Below, in pieces: positions 33,447-42,036 of a stretch of 64,000 nt of DNA. The notes beneath the pieces were generated by a model that searched no databases, was not told where the DNA came from, and worked only from the letters and a program-made list of their open reading frames with translations. The first letter of the stretch is position 1; each line of letters begins with the position of its first letter. The stretch covers positions 1 to 64,000 of the forward strand of contig CAMCBU010000007.1 in NCBI GenBank assembly GCA_945873095.1, given 5' to 3'. Made by a program: the position numbers and the translations under genes. This stretch comes from Klebsiella pneumoniae. Lineage in GTDB: Bacteria > Pseudomonadota > Gammaproteobacteria > Steroidobacterales > Steroidobacteraceae.

Positions 33447-35246
33447 ATGTCGCAACCCCCGTTGATGCGTCTGCCGATCGGTGGCCTCGTGGCACTGGAT
33501 GTGCCGCGTCTGGCACTGATGCTGCTCGCCGTCGACCCGGCTTTGCGTGGCATCGCCCTCGCGGCGCCCGCAGGCAGCGGCAAAAGCGCACTGTTGCACG
33601 GTATGCGCGAACTGCAACCGGATCTGCCTTGGGTCGAGTTGCCACTCGGCTGTGACGGCGAAGCCTTGCTCGGCGGACTCGATCTCGAAGCCACCTTGCA
33701 CCAAGGCCGTCGCGTCATCCGCACCGGCGCGCTCGCCAGAGCCCACGGTGGGTTTCTTTTGGCCGAGTCCTGCAATCTCATGGACGACGCGAGTGCAAAT
33801 ACCCTGCTCGGCGCGCTCGAGGATGGCGTCGTCCGTATCGAGCGCGAGGGTCTCAGTCTGCGCAGCCCCGCCGAATTTCGCTTGCTGACCAGCTTCGATC
33901 CTGCCGAAGGCGCGCCGCGCGCGCACCTTCTCGATCGCCTCGGTCTGATCGTGATGATGCCGACCATTCGAGCAAGCCAAGCGCGTGCCAGCATCGTCCG
34001 GCGACACTTGCAACCGGATACCGAAAGCTGGCGTGATGAAGCGCAGTTATTGCGCGGGCTGATCGAGAGCGCTCGCGAACACTTGCCCTGTATCAAGCTC
34101 GGTGACCCACAACGTCACGAGCTGATCCGCATGGCTGACGCGCTCGGCGTGCAAGGACACCGCGCCGATCTCTTCGCCTTGCGTGTCGCGCGCGCGAGCG
34201 CGGCCTTGGGTTTACGCGATGCGGTGCAGCGCGAGGATCTGGAGCTCGCCGCACGACTCGTCCTGCTACCTCGCGCCACGCGACAGCCGGATATGACGCA
34301 AACGGCGCCGCCGCCTGAACCGCCCGCAGCCGATTCCTCGCCGCAGAACGACCAAACCGAGCCCGATTCGAACGCCGTGCCACCGGAGGATCAACTCGAA
34401 CTCGCCGAGGAAGTGTTGGAATCTCTCGCCGTGGATTTGCCCGACGCCCTCGCCTCGCTCTCTTTCGCCAGACAACGCAGCGGCCGCAGCGGATCGCGAG
34501 GTGCCACGAGCGGTCAACGTGGCCGGCACGTCGCGAGCGTGCCCGGCTTACCGCGCGGACAGCGTCTCGATGTCATTGCCAGCTTGCGCGCCGCGGCCCG
34601 ATGGCAACGCGTGCGAACCCGTCGTCGCCACGGCATCGCGATCACCAGCGACGACTTTCGCATCAAAAAATATCGCAGCAAAGCCGGCGCCCTCTTCATC
34701 TTCGCCGTCGATGCGAGCGGCAGCATGGCGCTCAACCGCATGCGCCAAGCCAAAGGTGCCGTTCACGCGCTACTCGAGCAGGCTTACGTCAATCGCGACC
34801 GCGTCGCGCTGCTCGCCTTCCGAGGTCACGAGGCAAATCTGCTATTGCCACCGACCGGCAGCGTGGAGTTGTTGCGTCGGGCGGTCGATCAACTCCCCAC
34901 CGGCGGCGGTACGCCGCTCGCCGCCAGTCTCGTGGCGAGTGTCGAGGTTGCCGAGCAGGCCAGGCGGCGCGGCTTTGGCAACATCGTGCTCGTATTGCTC
35001 ACCGATGGGCGCGCCAATGTCGGCTTGAAAGTCGATCGCGCCGGCGTCGATGCTGAGGTGCAAAAGCTCGCTCGAGCCGTCGTTGCAACGGGCATTCGAT
35101 CGCTTGTAATCGACACGCAGCGGAGCTTCTTGAGTCAGGGCAACGCGACTCAGTTGGCGCGCGCGCTCGCGGGCGATTATCTCTATCTACCCAATGCGCA
35201 AGGCACGGCCATCGCCGCGGCGGCCCGTCAGGTTGCCAGTGCCTGA
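33447..35246 (+). CDS. bchD: Magnesium chelatase subunit D
   Basis: A 599-residue protein: a degenerate AAA+ domain (about 1-275; APAGSGKSALL resembles Walker A), a proline/acid-rich linker (about 287-330), and a C-terminal von Willebrand A (integrin I) domain with the MIDAS motif DASGSM (Asp422, Ser424, Ser426). This is the BchD architecture; it scaffolds the BchI ring and docks on BchH. GTPLAASL and LLTDGRANVGL are further typical VWA motifs. It follows bchI in the same orientation and overlaps the convergent PLP-enzyme gene by 19 bp. No later gene of bacteriochlorophyll synthesis (bchM, bchE, bchLNB) follows. Confidence 0.88.
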   Translation: MSQPPLMRLPIGGLVALDVPRLALMLLAVDPALRGIALAAPAGSGKSALLHGMRELQPDLPWVELPLGCDGEALLGGLDLEATLHQGRRVIRTGALARAHGGFLLAESCNLMDDASANTLLGALEDGVVRIEREGLSLRSPAEFRLLTSFDPAEGAPRAHLLDRLGLIVMMPTIRASQARASIVRRHLQPDTESWRDEAQLLRGLIESAREHLPCIKLGDPQRHELIRMADALGVQGHRADLFALRVARASAALGLRDAVQREDLELAARLVLLPRATRQPDMTQTAPPPEPPAADSSPQNDQTEPDSNAVPPEDQLELAEEVLESLAVDLPDALASLSFARQRSGRSGSRGATSGQRGRHVASVPGLPRGQRLDVIASLRAAARWQRVRTRRRHGIAITSDDFRIKKYRSKAGALFIFAVDASGSMALNRMRQAKGAVHALLEQAYVNRDRVALLAFRGHEANLLLPPTGSVELLRRAVDQLPTGGGTPLAASLVASVEVAEQARRRGFGNIVLVLLTDGRANVGLKVDRAGVDAEVQKLARAVVATGIRSLVIDTQRSFLSQGNATQLARALAGDYLYLPNAQGTAIAAAARQVASA

Positions 35247-36403
35247 GCGAGATCGGCTTTGAGATCCTCGAGCGCCTCGAGCCCGATCGACAGTCGCACC
35301 GTTGCGGCGTGAATGTCGGATTTGACTCGATCCTCCGCGTCGAGATCCTTGGGCTGCATCAACTGCGGTGGCATCACCAAAGATTCGGTCGAGCCGAAAC
35401 TGGGCGTCATCGCGAAATACTGTAGCTTTTCGGCAAACTGCCTACCCGCCTCGGCGCCGGCTACGACATCGAAGGTGATGACACAGCCGAAATCGCGCAT
35501 TTGTCGCCGCGCGAGGTCGGCGCCTTGCGACGACGCGAGACCCGGATAGCGCACTCGCGCACAAGCCGGGTGTGATTCCAGAAACTGTGCGATCGCCAAG
35601 GCACGCGCAGATTGCTCGCGGTAGCGCAGCAGATACGTGCGCAAACCGCGCACCATGAGCGAGGCCGATAACGGATCGAGCTGTGCGCCAAAGAGACCGA
35701 AGTCATGACGCAACCGTCCGACGCTACTGCGATCGCCGATCACAGCCCCGCCCATGACATCGCCGGCACCGGTCGTGAACTTGGTCAGACTGTGGATATA
35801 CAAATCGATGTCGAACTCGCCGTGCTGATGCAAACCTGCCGCGGTGTTGTCGATGACCGTCGTCACGCCGAACTCACGCGCCATGGCAGTCAGCGCGGCG
35901 ATGTCGGCGATTTTATTGACAGGGTTGGTCGGACTCTCGAAGAACATGATCTTGACGGGCCGCGATCCGAGCACGGCACGCACGCCTTCGAGATCCTCGA
36001 TCGAGAGCATCGTGTGCGAGATACCAAAACGCGCGAGCAAGGTGCGGATGATATGCCGGGTCGGACCATAACCCTCGACGAAAAAAAGCACGTGATCGCC
36101 CGACTGGGTCAACGCGAGCAGGGTCTGCGCGATGACGTTCACGCCCGAGGCGGTGGTGAGGCACTCTTCGCGTCCTTGCAAAGACGCCAACGCCTGCTCG
36201 AGCTGCCGCACAGTCGGATTGGAGGCGCGCGAATAGAAGAAGCCGGCACGCTCGCCGCGGTAGACGCGCAGCGTCTCGGCGACGGTCTCGCTCTCCCATT
36301 TGACGTTCTGATAAATCGGAAACAGCAGCGGGTGGTTGTCTGCTGGCGTTTCGACGCCCGCTGGATGCTGTAGCGCCGTCTCAGCTCGCTCGGGTTTTTT
36401 CAT
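35228..36403 (-). CDS. Cys/Met-metabolism PLP-dependent enzyme (cystathionine gamma-synthase-like)
   Basis: A 391-residue fold-type I PLP enzyme of the Cys/Met metabolism family. FYSRASNPTVRQLEQALASL and the PLP lysine in HSLTKFTTGAGDVMGG are typical. Members include cystathionine gamma-synthase, cystathionine lyases, methionine gamma-lyase and O-acetylhomoserine sulfhydrylase; the exact reaction is not clear from motifs. Although only 36 bp behind spuH on the same strand, a TACAAT seven bases before the ATG suggests it has its own promoter and is not simply the tail of the polyamine operon. It converges on bchD with a 19-bp overlap. Confidence 0.83.
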   Translation of the reverse strand: MKKPERAETALQHPAGVETPADNHPLLFPIYQNVKWESETVAETLRVYRGERAGFFYSRASNPTVRQLEQALASLQGREECLTTASGVNVIAQTLLALTQSGDHVLFFVEGYGPTRHIIRTLLARFGISHTMLSIEDLEGVRAVLGSRPVKIMFFESPTNPVNKIADIAALTAMAREFGVTTVIDNTAAGLHQHGEFDIDLYIHSLTKFTTGAGDVMGGAVIGDRSSVGRLRHDFGLFGAQLDPLSASLMVRGLRTYLLRYREQSARALAIAQFLESHPACARVRYPGLASSQGADLARRQMRDFGCVITFDVVAGAEAGRQFAEKLQYFAMTPSFGSTESLVMPPQLMQPKDLDAEDRVKSDIHAATVRLSIGLEALEDLKADLAQALAT

Positions 36404-36410
36404 CGCCCGG

Positions 36411-36416
36411 ATTGTA
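36411..36416 (-). promoter_or_regulatory. -10 element of the Cys/Met enzyme gene, leaderless arrangement
   Basis: TACAAT on the minus strand, seven bases before the ATG at 36403, with no Shine-Dalgarno site. No clear -35. Confidence 0.4.
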
Positions 36417-36439
36417 CCGAAACGCCCGGCGCTCGCTCG

Positions 36440-37291
36440 TCAGGGATTTCCGTCATTGTGCGCCATGCGCTCTTCGCGGGCGCGACGCTGTTCCTCGCGG
36501 CGCATGTAGAGCGTCGACAACACGACGCCCACCGCAACCACCAGCACCATCAGCGTCGCCAAGGCGTTGATGTAGGGACTGACCCCGCGCCTGACTCGCG
36601 AGAAGATCTCCATCGGTAGAGTCGAAGAGCCCGGACCGGAAACGAACTGCGCAATGACGACGTCGTCCCACGAGAGCGTGAACGCCAACAGCCAACCCGA
36701 GACCAGCGCCGGTGCGATCAGCGGCAACGTGATACGAAAGAACACCGTCGCCGGCTTGGCGCCCAGATCGAGGGCGGCCTCCTCGAGTGAGTCGTCGAAA
36801 CCCGCGAGACGCGACTGCACGATGACGGTGACATAAGCCATCGCGAAGGTGATGTGCGCGATCGTGATCGTCACCATCCCGCGACCCGAGGGCCAACCGA
36901 TCGCTTGCTCCAACGCCACGAACAACAACAACATCGCAATACCGGTGATGATCTCCGGCATCACCAGTGGGGCCGTCGTCATCGCCGAGAGAAAAGCGCG
37001 CCCGCGAAACGGTCCGAAACGCGTCAACACGACACCGGCGAGCGTGCCGAGGATCACCGCACCGCTCGCCGACATGGCGGCGACCTTGATCGAGATCCAA
37101 GCCGCGCCGAGCAGTTGGTCGTTCTCAAGTAGCCGCGCATACCACCGCAGTGTCGGCGAGTTGTCTCGATCCCACACCGTGACGAGACGCGAGTTGTTGA
37201 ACGAGAAGACGATCATCGAGAGGATCGGCACGTAAAGGAACGCCAAACCCAACCCGAGCATGGTCGCGCGGAACCAGCCGCTCTGCTTCAT
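36440..37291 (-). CDS. spuH: Polyamine ABC transporter permease (SpuH/PotI type)
   Basis: A 283-residue permease with six membrane segments and the EAA cytoplasmic loop (SLEEAALDLGAKPATVFFRIT), which docks on the ATPase. It forms the inner-membrane channel of the putrescine/spermidine importer together with the permease upstream. I start at ATG 37291 because the protein then begins with a normal first membrane helix; the open frame to 37402 adds cysteine-rich sequence antisense in character to the neighbouring gene. The 10-bp gap to spuG supports one operon. Confidence 0.92.
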   Translation of the reverse strand: MKQSGWFRATMLGLGLAFLYVPILSMIVFSFNNSRLVTVWDRDNSPTLRWYARLLENDQLLGAAWISIKVAAMSASGAVILGTLAGVVLTRFGPFRGRAFLSAMTTAPLVMPEIITGIAMLLLFVALEQAIGWPSGRGMVTITIAHITFAMAYVTVIVQSRLAGFDDSLEEAALDLGAKPATVFFRITLPLIAPALVSGWLLAFTLSWDDVVIAQFVSGPGSSTLPMEIFSRVRRGVSPYINALATLMVLVVAVGVVLSTLYMRREEQRRAREERMAHNDGNP

Positions 37292-37301
37292 GCGCGCGCC
37301 C

Positions 37302-38225
37302 TCATCGTCGTGCCGCCTCGAGCTCGCGCCGTTGATGACGCTGAAAGAGCAGGATCGGCAGCAACAAGACCAGCAACAGGACGATGGCGACCGCGCCGGC
37401 AACAGGCCAATTCCGCGCGCCGAAGAACTGCGCCGAGAGCACCGTACCGATCATCAGTTGATCGGTACGACCGAGCAGCGAGGGAATGACGAACTCGCCC
37501 ACCGCCGGAATGAACACGAGCAAACAGCCGGCGACGACACCCGGCGTCGACAGCGGCAACGTCACCTTGAAGAACGACTTGAACGGTCTTGCCCCGAGAT
37601 CCGCAGCCGCTTCGAGCAACGTGAGATCGTGTTTTTCGAGGTTGGTGAACAGCGGCAAAATCATGAACGGCAAGTATGAATAGACGATACCGATGTACAC
37701 CGCGAAGTCGGTGTAGAGCAGCGTCAGCGGCTCATCGATGAGCCCCATGGCGAGCAGCGTGTTGTTGATCACGCCGTTCGTTTTGAGCAAGCCGACCCAG
37801 GCGTAGACGCGCAGCAGGAAGGAAGTCCAGAACGGCAGAATGATCAGCATCAACAGCAGATTTCGAGTGCTGGGCTTCGAGCGAGCGATGGCGTAGGCCA
37901 TCGGATAGCCGATCAACAGGCACCAAAAAGTCGACACGGCTGCAACCTTGACCGAGTACAGGAAGGTGTGGAGGTAGAGACTCTCGCGCCACAACACTTG
38001 GTAGTTGTCGAAGTTAAAACTCACCACCAAACGCCGAGTTTCCTCGACCCACTCCAGCAACGGCGCATAACCCGGCTGGATCGGCTGCATCCACGAAAAA
38101 GAAATCTTCAGGACGATGACAAACGGGATGGCGAAAAACGCCAACAACCATAGATACGGCACCCCGATGACGAGATTACGGGGCCGGCTCCAGCTCTTGA
38201 CGGTCGATAGCAGTGCGCGACGCAA
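37302..38225 (-). CDS. spuG: Polyamine ABC transporter permease (SpuG/PotH type)
   Basis: A 307-residue inner-membrane permease with six predicted membrane segments. The EAA loop reads LLEAAADLGARPFKSFFKVTLPLS. N-terminal LVIGVPYLWLLAFFAIPFVIVLKISF matches PotB/PotH proteins. It pairs with SpuH to form the transport path and receives energy from SpuF. The gene is 10 bp after spuF and 10 bp before spuH, a tight operon. Confidence 0.93.
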   Translation of the reverse strand: MRRALLSTVKSWSRPRNLVIGVPYLWLLAFFAIPFVIVLKISFSWMQPIQPGYAPLLEWVEETRRLVVSFNFDNYQVLWRESLYLHTFLYSVKVAAVSTFWCLLIGYPMAYAIARSKPSTRNLLLMLIILPFWTSFLLRVYAWVGLLKTNGVINNTLLAMGLIDEPLTLLYTDFAVYIGIVYSYLPFMILPLFTNLEKHDLTLLEAAADLGARPFKSFFKVTLPLSTPGVVAGCLLVFIPAVGEFVIPSLLGRTDQLMIGTVLSAQFFGARNWPVAGAVAIVLLLVLLLPILLFQRHQRRELEAARR

Positions 38226-38235
38226 GCTGATCTCG

Positions 38236-39345
38236 CTATTGGATCAACACGACAGGGCTCGAGGCGTGCCACGAGAGATGCACCGTCTCCTCCCACACGA
38301 TACGCTCATCGTGACGTTCGACGTTCGGAATGGTCACTCGAACCAACCGTCCCGACGATAACCGCACCAGATAGATCGACATGTCACCCATGTAGGCGAT
38401 TTCTTTGACCACGCCCGTGACGTGATTCTCACTCGTGACGGGTGTCGAGCGCGACATCTCGATTTTCTCGGGGCGGATGGCGACCGTCACGGACGCCTCG
38501 GGTGGCGCACTGATGCCGTGACTCACGAACACGGTCGTCTCGAGCTCCGGGCAGCCGATACGCACATGGGCCGGCTCGTCTTCGATCAACTTGCCCTCGA
38601 ACATGTTGACCGAACCGATGAAGTCCGCCACGAAACGCGAATTCGGAAACTCGTAAATATCGGTGGGGGTACCAACCTGCACGATTTGCCCCTTGTTCAT
38701 GACGCCGATGCGCGAAGCGAGCGTCATTGCCTCCTCCTGGTCGTGCGTCACGACGACGAACGTCACGCCAAGCTGTTCCTGCAAATTGATGAGCTCGAAC
38801 TGCGTGTGTTCGCGCAATTTCTTGTCGAGCGCGCCCAAGGGCTCATCGAGCAGCAGCAACTTCGGCTTTTTGACCAAAGCGCGCGCCAACGCCACACGTT
38901 GGCGCTGACCACCGGACAACTGATGCGGCTTGCGCTGCGCGAAATCACCGAGCTTCACGATACCGAGCATGTCATCGACACGACGGCGAATGTCGTGCTT
39001 GTCGATACCCTCCTGCTCGAGGCCGAAGGCGACGTTCTGCATCACCGTCATATGCGGAAAGAGCGCATACGACTGGAACATCATGTTCACCGGTCGCTCA
39101 TAAGGCGGAATACCCGCCATGTCTTGACCGTCGATGAGGATGCGGCCCGAGCTCGGCGTTTCGAAACCCGCCAACATGCGCAGCAAGGTCGTCTTGCCGC
39201 AGCCAGACCCGCCGAGGAGACAAAAGATTTCGCCCTTGTAGATACTCAAGGACACGTTGTCGACGGCGACGAAATCGCCGAAACGTTTCGAGACACCTTC
39301 GATCCGAAGGTACTCGTTATGGCGGTCGACGACTCTTTCGGCCAA
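38236..39345 (-). CDS. spuF: Polyamine ABC transporter ATP-binding protein (SpuF/PotG type)
   Basis: A 369-residue ABC ATPase: Walker A GGSGCGKTT (45-53), signature LSGGQRQRVALARAL, Walker B LLLLDEPLGALD, and a C-terminal TOBE domain (about 290-365). It powers putrescine/spermidine import by SpuG/SpuH. It lies behind an intrinsic terminator that follows the binding-protein gene, so its transcript level should be lower than that of the binding protein. Spacing to spuG is 10 bp. Confidence 0.94.
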   Translation of the reverse strand: MAERVVDRHNEYLRIEGVSKRFGDFVAVDNVSLSIYKGEIFCLLGGSGCGKTTLLRMLAGFETPSSGRILIDGQDMAGIPPYERPVNMMFQSYALFPHMTVMQNVAFGLEQEGIDKHDIRRRVDDMLGIVKLGDFAQRKPHQLSGGQRQRVALARALVKKPKLLLLDEPLGALDKKLREHTQFELINLQEQLGVTFVVVTHDQEEAMTLASRIGVMNKGQIVQVGTPTDIYEFPNSRFVADFIGSVNMFEGKLIEDEPAHVRIGCPELETTVFVSHGISAPPEASVTVAIRPEKIEMSRSTPVTSENHVTGVVKEIAYMGDMSIYLVRLSSGRLVRVTIPNVERHDERIVWEETVHLSWHASSPVVLIQ

Positions 39346-39361
39346 GAGACACCCTCCGAAG

Positions 39362-39401
39362 AAAAAAGACCTGCGGCAACCCGTCGGGCCGCCGCAGGTC
39401 T
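39362..39401 (-). terminator. Intrinsic terminator between binding-protein and ATPase genes
   Basis: On the minus strand an 11-bp stem (arms 39391-39401 and 39367-39377, 13-nt loop) is followed by six T residues (39362-39367). It lies inside the polyamine operon, after the binding-protein gene and 17 bp before the ATPase start. It probably acts as a partial terminator that keeps the binding protein in excess. Confidence 0.75.
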
Positions 39402-39418
39402 CTGCGATGGCTCCGTCG

Positions 39419-40525
39419 CTACTGGCCCGCTTTGAAGCGCGTCCAGCTCGCGGTCAGCAGCTGCGTGAACGCGTCACTCTCGGCGAGATCGACCTGCAAG
39501 CGCGTCTTGACCTCGTCGCTCGGGTAGATCGCCGGATTCTCGAGGATATCCTTCCTGACGAATTCTTTGGCCGGATTATTGAGGCTCGCGAAACTCACGT
39601 AGTTGGTGTTCTTCGCGGCCACTTCCGGACGCATCAAATAGTTGATGAAGGCGTGAGCGTTCTCGACGTTCTTGGCATCCTTGGGGATGGCCAGCATGTC
39701 GAAGAACATGATCGCGCCCTCGCGCGGCAGCTTGTAGTCGATCTTGATGCCGTTCTTGGCGTCACGGGCCGTACCAGCCGCCTGATACACGTCGCCCGAC
39801 CAACCGAGCGTCAGGCAAATCTCACCGTTCGCCAGATCGTCGATGTACTTGGAGGAGTGCACGTATTTCACGTAAGGGCGAATGGCAAGCAGCGTTTTCT
39901 CCGCTGCCGCGAGATCTTCCGGATTCTCGCTGTTCGGATCTTTGCCGAGATAAACGAGGACGGTGCCGAGCACTTCGGAGGGCGCATCGAGGATCGACAC
40001 GCCACAATCGGCAAACTTCGAGATGACCTTCGGGTCGTAGAACATCGCAAAGCTGTCGATCGGCGCGTCTTTCATGCGCTCGTTGATCTTGTCGATGTTG
40101 TAGCCGACACCCGAGGTGCCCCAGAGATGATTGACCGAATGCTCGTTGTTCGGGTCGTGGCGGGCGACCTTGGCCATGAGTTCGGGGTCCATGTTCTGCA
40201 AGTTGGGCAGTTTGCTCTTGTCGAGCTTCTGGAACACGCCCGCCTTGATCTGCCGCTCGAGGAACGACGCTGACGGCACCACGATGTCGTAGCCCGTGCT
40301 ACCCGCCAGCAACTTGGTCTCGAGCACTTCGTTCGAGTCGAACACGTCGTAGGTGACGTCGATGCCCGTTTCTTTCTCGAAGTCGGTGATCACCGTCTCG
40401 TCGATGTAGTCCGACCAGTTGTAGACGTTGAGCACCTTCTGCTGTTCTGCCGGCTTGTCACCACAAGCCACCAACATAGCCGAGATGGTCACGGCAACGA
40501 GTGCCGCACGGGCCGAAGTATTCAT
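39419..40525 (-). CDS. spuD: Polyamine-binding periplasmic lipoprotein (SpuD/PotF type)
   Basis: A 368-residue substrate-binding protein. The N-terminus ends in the lipobox LVAC with lipidated Cys21, so it is probably membrane-anchored rather than free. VLNVYNWSDYIDETVITDFEKETG is the classic start of PotD/PotF proteins. It delivers putrescine (or spermidine) to SpuGH. Pseudomonas aeruginosa has two such genes (spuD, spuE) at this place; here there is one. It has a good promoter upstream (40579-40607) and a terminator directly downstream, so it can be transcribed separately from both neighbours. Specificity between putrescine and spermidine cannot be read off. Confidence 0.92.
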   Translation of the reverse strand: MNTSARAALVAVTISAMLVACGDKPAEQQKVLNVYNWSDYIDETVITDFEKETGIDVTYDVFDSNEVLETKLLAGSTGYDIVVPSASFLERQIKAGVFQKLDKSKLPNLQNMDPELMAKVARHDPNNEHSVNHLWGTSGVGYNIDKINERMKDAPIDSFAMFYDPKVISKFADCGVSILDAPSEVLGTVLVYLGKDPNSENPEDLAAAEKTLLAIRPYVKYVHSSKYIDDLANGEICLTLGWSGDVYQAAGTARDAKNGIKIDYKLPREGAIMFFDMLAIPKDAKNVENAHAFINYLMRPEVAAKNTNYVSFASLNNPAKEFVRKDILENPAIYPSDEVKTRLQVDLAESDAFTQLLTASWTRFKAGQ

Positions 40526-40578
40526 TTCGTGGAGGTCTCCCTGAGAGTCGACGTGGCGCGCACCATTGCGCTGCCGCT

Positions 40579-40607
40579 TTTATAGCGCAGCCACCCCCCC
40601 CTGAAAA
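40579..40607 (-). promoter_or_regulatory. Sigma-70 promoter candidate for the polyamine-binding protein gene
   Basis: On the minus strand TTTTCA (40602-40607), 17 bp, TATAAA (40579-40584). It lies in the 100-bp gap behind spuC and gives a leader of about 50 nt that includes a GGAG. The spacer contains a run of seven G residues. Confidence 0.5.
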
Positions 40608-40625
40608 GCCCGAGCGAGTGAAATC

Positions 40626-42029
40626 TCAGAGCGCCCCTTCAGCGCGCAGTGCATGGTGCAACTCGTCGAGGGTTTGCACCGCTTTGGACACGAGCTCGTC
40701 GATCTGCCGTGGCTCGATCACGAGCGGCGGCGCAACGATCAGTGTGTCCCATACGGCGCGCATCACGAGGCCATTTTTGACCGACAGGTCGCGCGCGCGC
40801 GTGCCGACCGTACCGCGCTCCGGAAAGAAACGCCGCGACGGCTTGGCCGGAACGAGCTCGAGTGCCCCGAGCAGCCCGAGCGATCGCGCCTCCCCGACGA
40901 GCGGGTGCTCGGCGAGCTGACGCCAACGCGAGGCGAAGTACGGCGCGAGTTCGTCTCTGACACGCTCGACAATCCTTTGCTCGCGCAGAATCTTGAGGTT
41001 CGCGAGCGCCAATGCCGCAGCTGCAGGATGACCCGAGTAGGTGTAGCCGTGGGCGAACTCACCGCCCTCGCGTATCAGCACTTGCGCGACGCGCTCACCC
41101 ACCATCAAGGCACCGAGCGGCAGATAGCCCGAGGTGATCGCTTTGGCGAGCGTCATGAAATCTGGCCGGGTGCCGTAGTGTTCGCAGCCGAACCACTGGC
41201 CGGTACGTCCGAAGCCGCAAATCACCTCATCGGAAGCGAACAAAATGCCGTAGCGATCGACGATGCGCTGAATCTCGGGCCAGTAAGACTCGGGCGGGAT
41301 GATCACACCACCGGCTCCCTGTATCGGCTCGCCGATGAACGCAGCGACGCGCTCGGGTCCGAGCTCGAGAATCTTGCTCTCGAGCTCACGCGCGGCCTGC
41401 AGCCCGAATTCTTCCGGGGTGAGATCAGCGCCGCACTCGAACCAGTACGGCTGACCGATATGCACGATGTCGGGAATCGGCAGTCCGCCCTGCGCATGCA
41501 TCGCCTTCATGCCGCCCAAAGAAGCCCCTGCCACGGTGCTGCCGTGGTAGCCGTTCCAACGGCTGATGATGACGCGCTTCTCGGGCTTACCTTGCAAGGC
41601 CCAGTAACGCCGCGCGAGTCGTACGAAGGTGTCGTTGGCCTCGCTGCCGGAACCGGTAAAGAACACGTGCTGAAACTGCGGCGGCGTCAATTCCGCCAAC
41701 AGCGCTGCGAGCTCGATCGCCGGCGGATTCGCACATTGAAAAAAGCTGTTGTAGTAGGGCAGCTGCTGCAATTGTCGGTACGCAGCCTCAGCGAGCTCCT
41801 GCCGTCCATAGCCGAGCGCAACGCACCACAAACCCGACATGCCATCGAGTATCCGATGCCCCTCCGAATCATGCAGGTAGACGCCCTCGGCGTGCGTGAT
41901 GATGCGCGCGCCCTTGGCAGAGAGTGCCCGGTGATCGGTAAAGGGATGCAGGTAGTGCGCCGCATCGAGCCGCTGCCACTCAGCCGTGCTGCGCGCGCCT
42001 GCGATATCGTCTGGTTGCTCGAGAGTCAT
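40626..42029 (-). CDS. spuC: Polyamine-pyruvate aminotransferase, class III (SpuC)
   Basis: A 467-residue class III aminotransferase. HYLHPFTDHRAL and GMSGLWCVALGYGR at the N-terminus, and the PLP lysine Lys296 in TLAKAITSGYLPLG after SDEVICGFGRTG, match SpuC-type putrescine/cadaverine-pyruvate transaminases. It converts putrescine to 4-aminobutanal with pyruvate as acceptor. The gene lies 7 bp after spuB and before the transporter genes, the same order as in Pseudomonas aeruginosa. It offers a route parallel to gamma-glutamylation. Confidence 0.92.
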   Translation of the reverse strand: MTLEQPDDIAGARSTAEWQRLDAAHYLHPFTDHRALSAKGARIITHAEGVYLHDSEGHRILDGMSGLWCVALGYGRQELAEAAYRQLQQLPYYNSFFQCANPPAIELAALLAELTPPQFQHVFFTGSGSEANDTFVRLARRYWALQGKPEKRVIISRWNGYHGSTVAGASLGGMKAMHAQGGLPIPDIVHIGQPYWFECGADLTPEEFGLQAARELESKILELGPERVAAFIGEPIQGAGGVIIPPESYWPEIQRIVDRYGILFASDEVICGFGRTGQWFGCEHYGTRPDFMTLAKAITSGYLPLGALMVGERVAQVLIREGGEFAHGYTYSGHPAAAALALANLKILREQRIVERVRDELAPYFASRWRQLAEHPLVGEARSLGLLGALELVPAKPSRRFFPERGTVGTRARDLSVKNGLVMRAVWDTLIVAPPLVIEPRQIDELVSKAVQTLDELHHALRAEGAL

Positions 42030-42036
42030 CGCCGAC

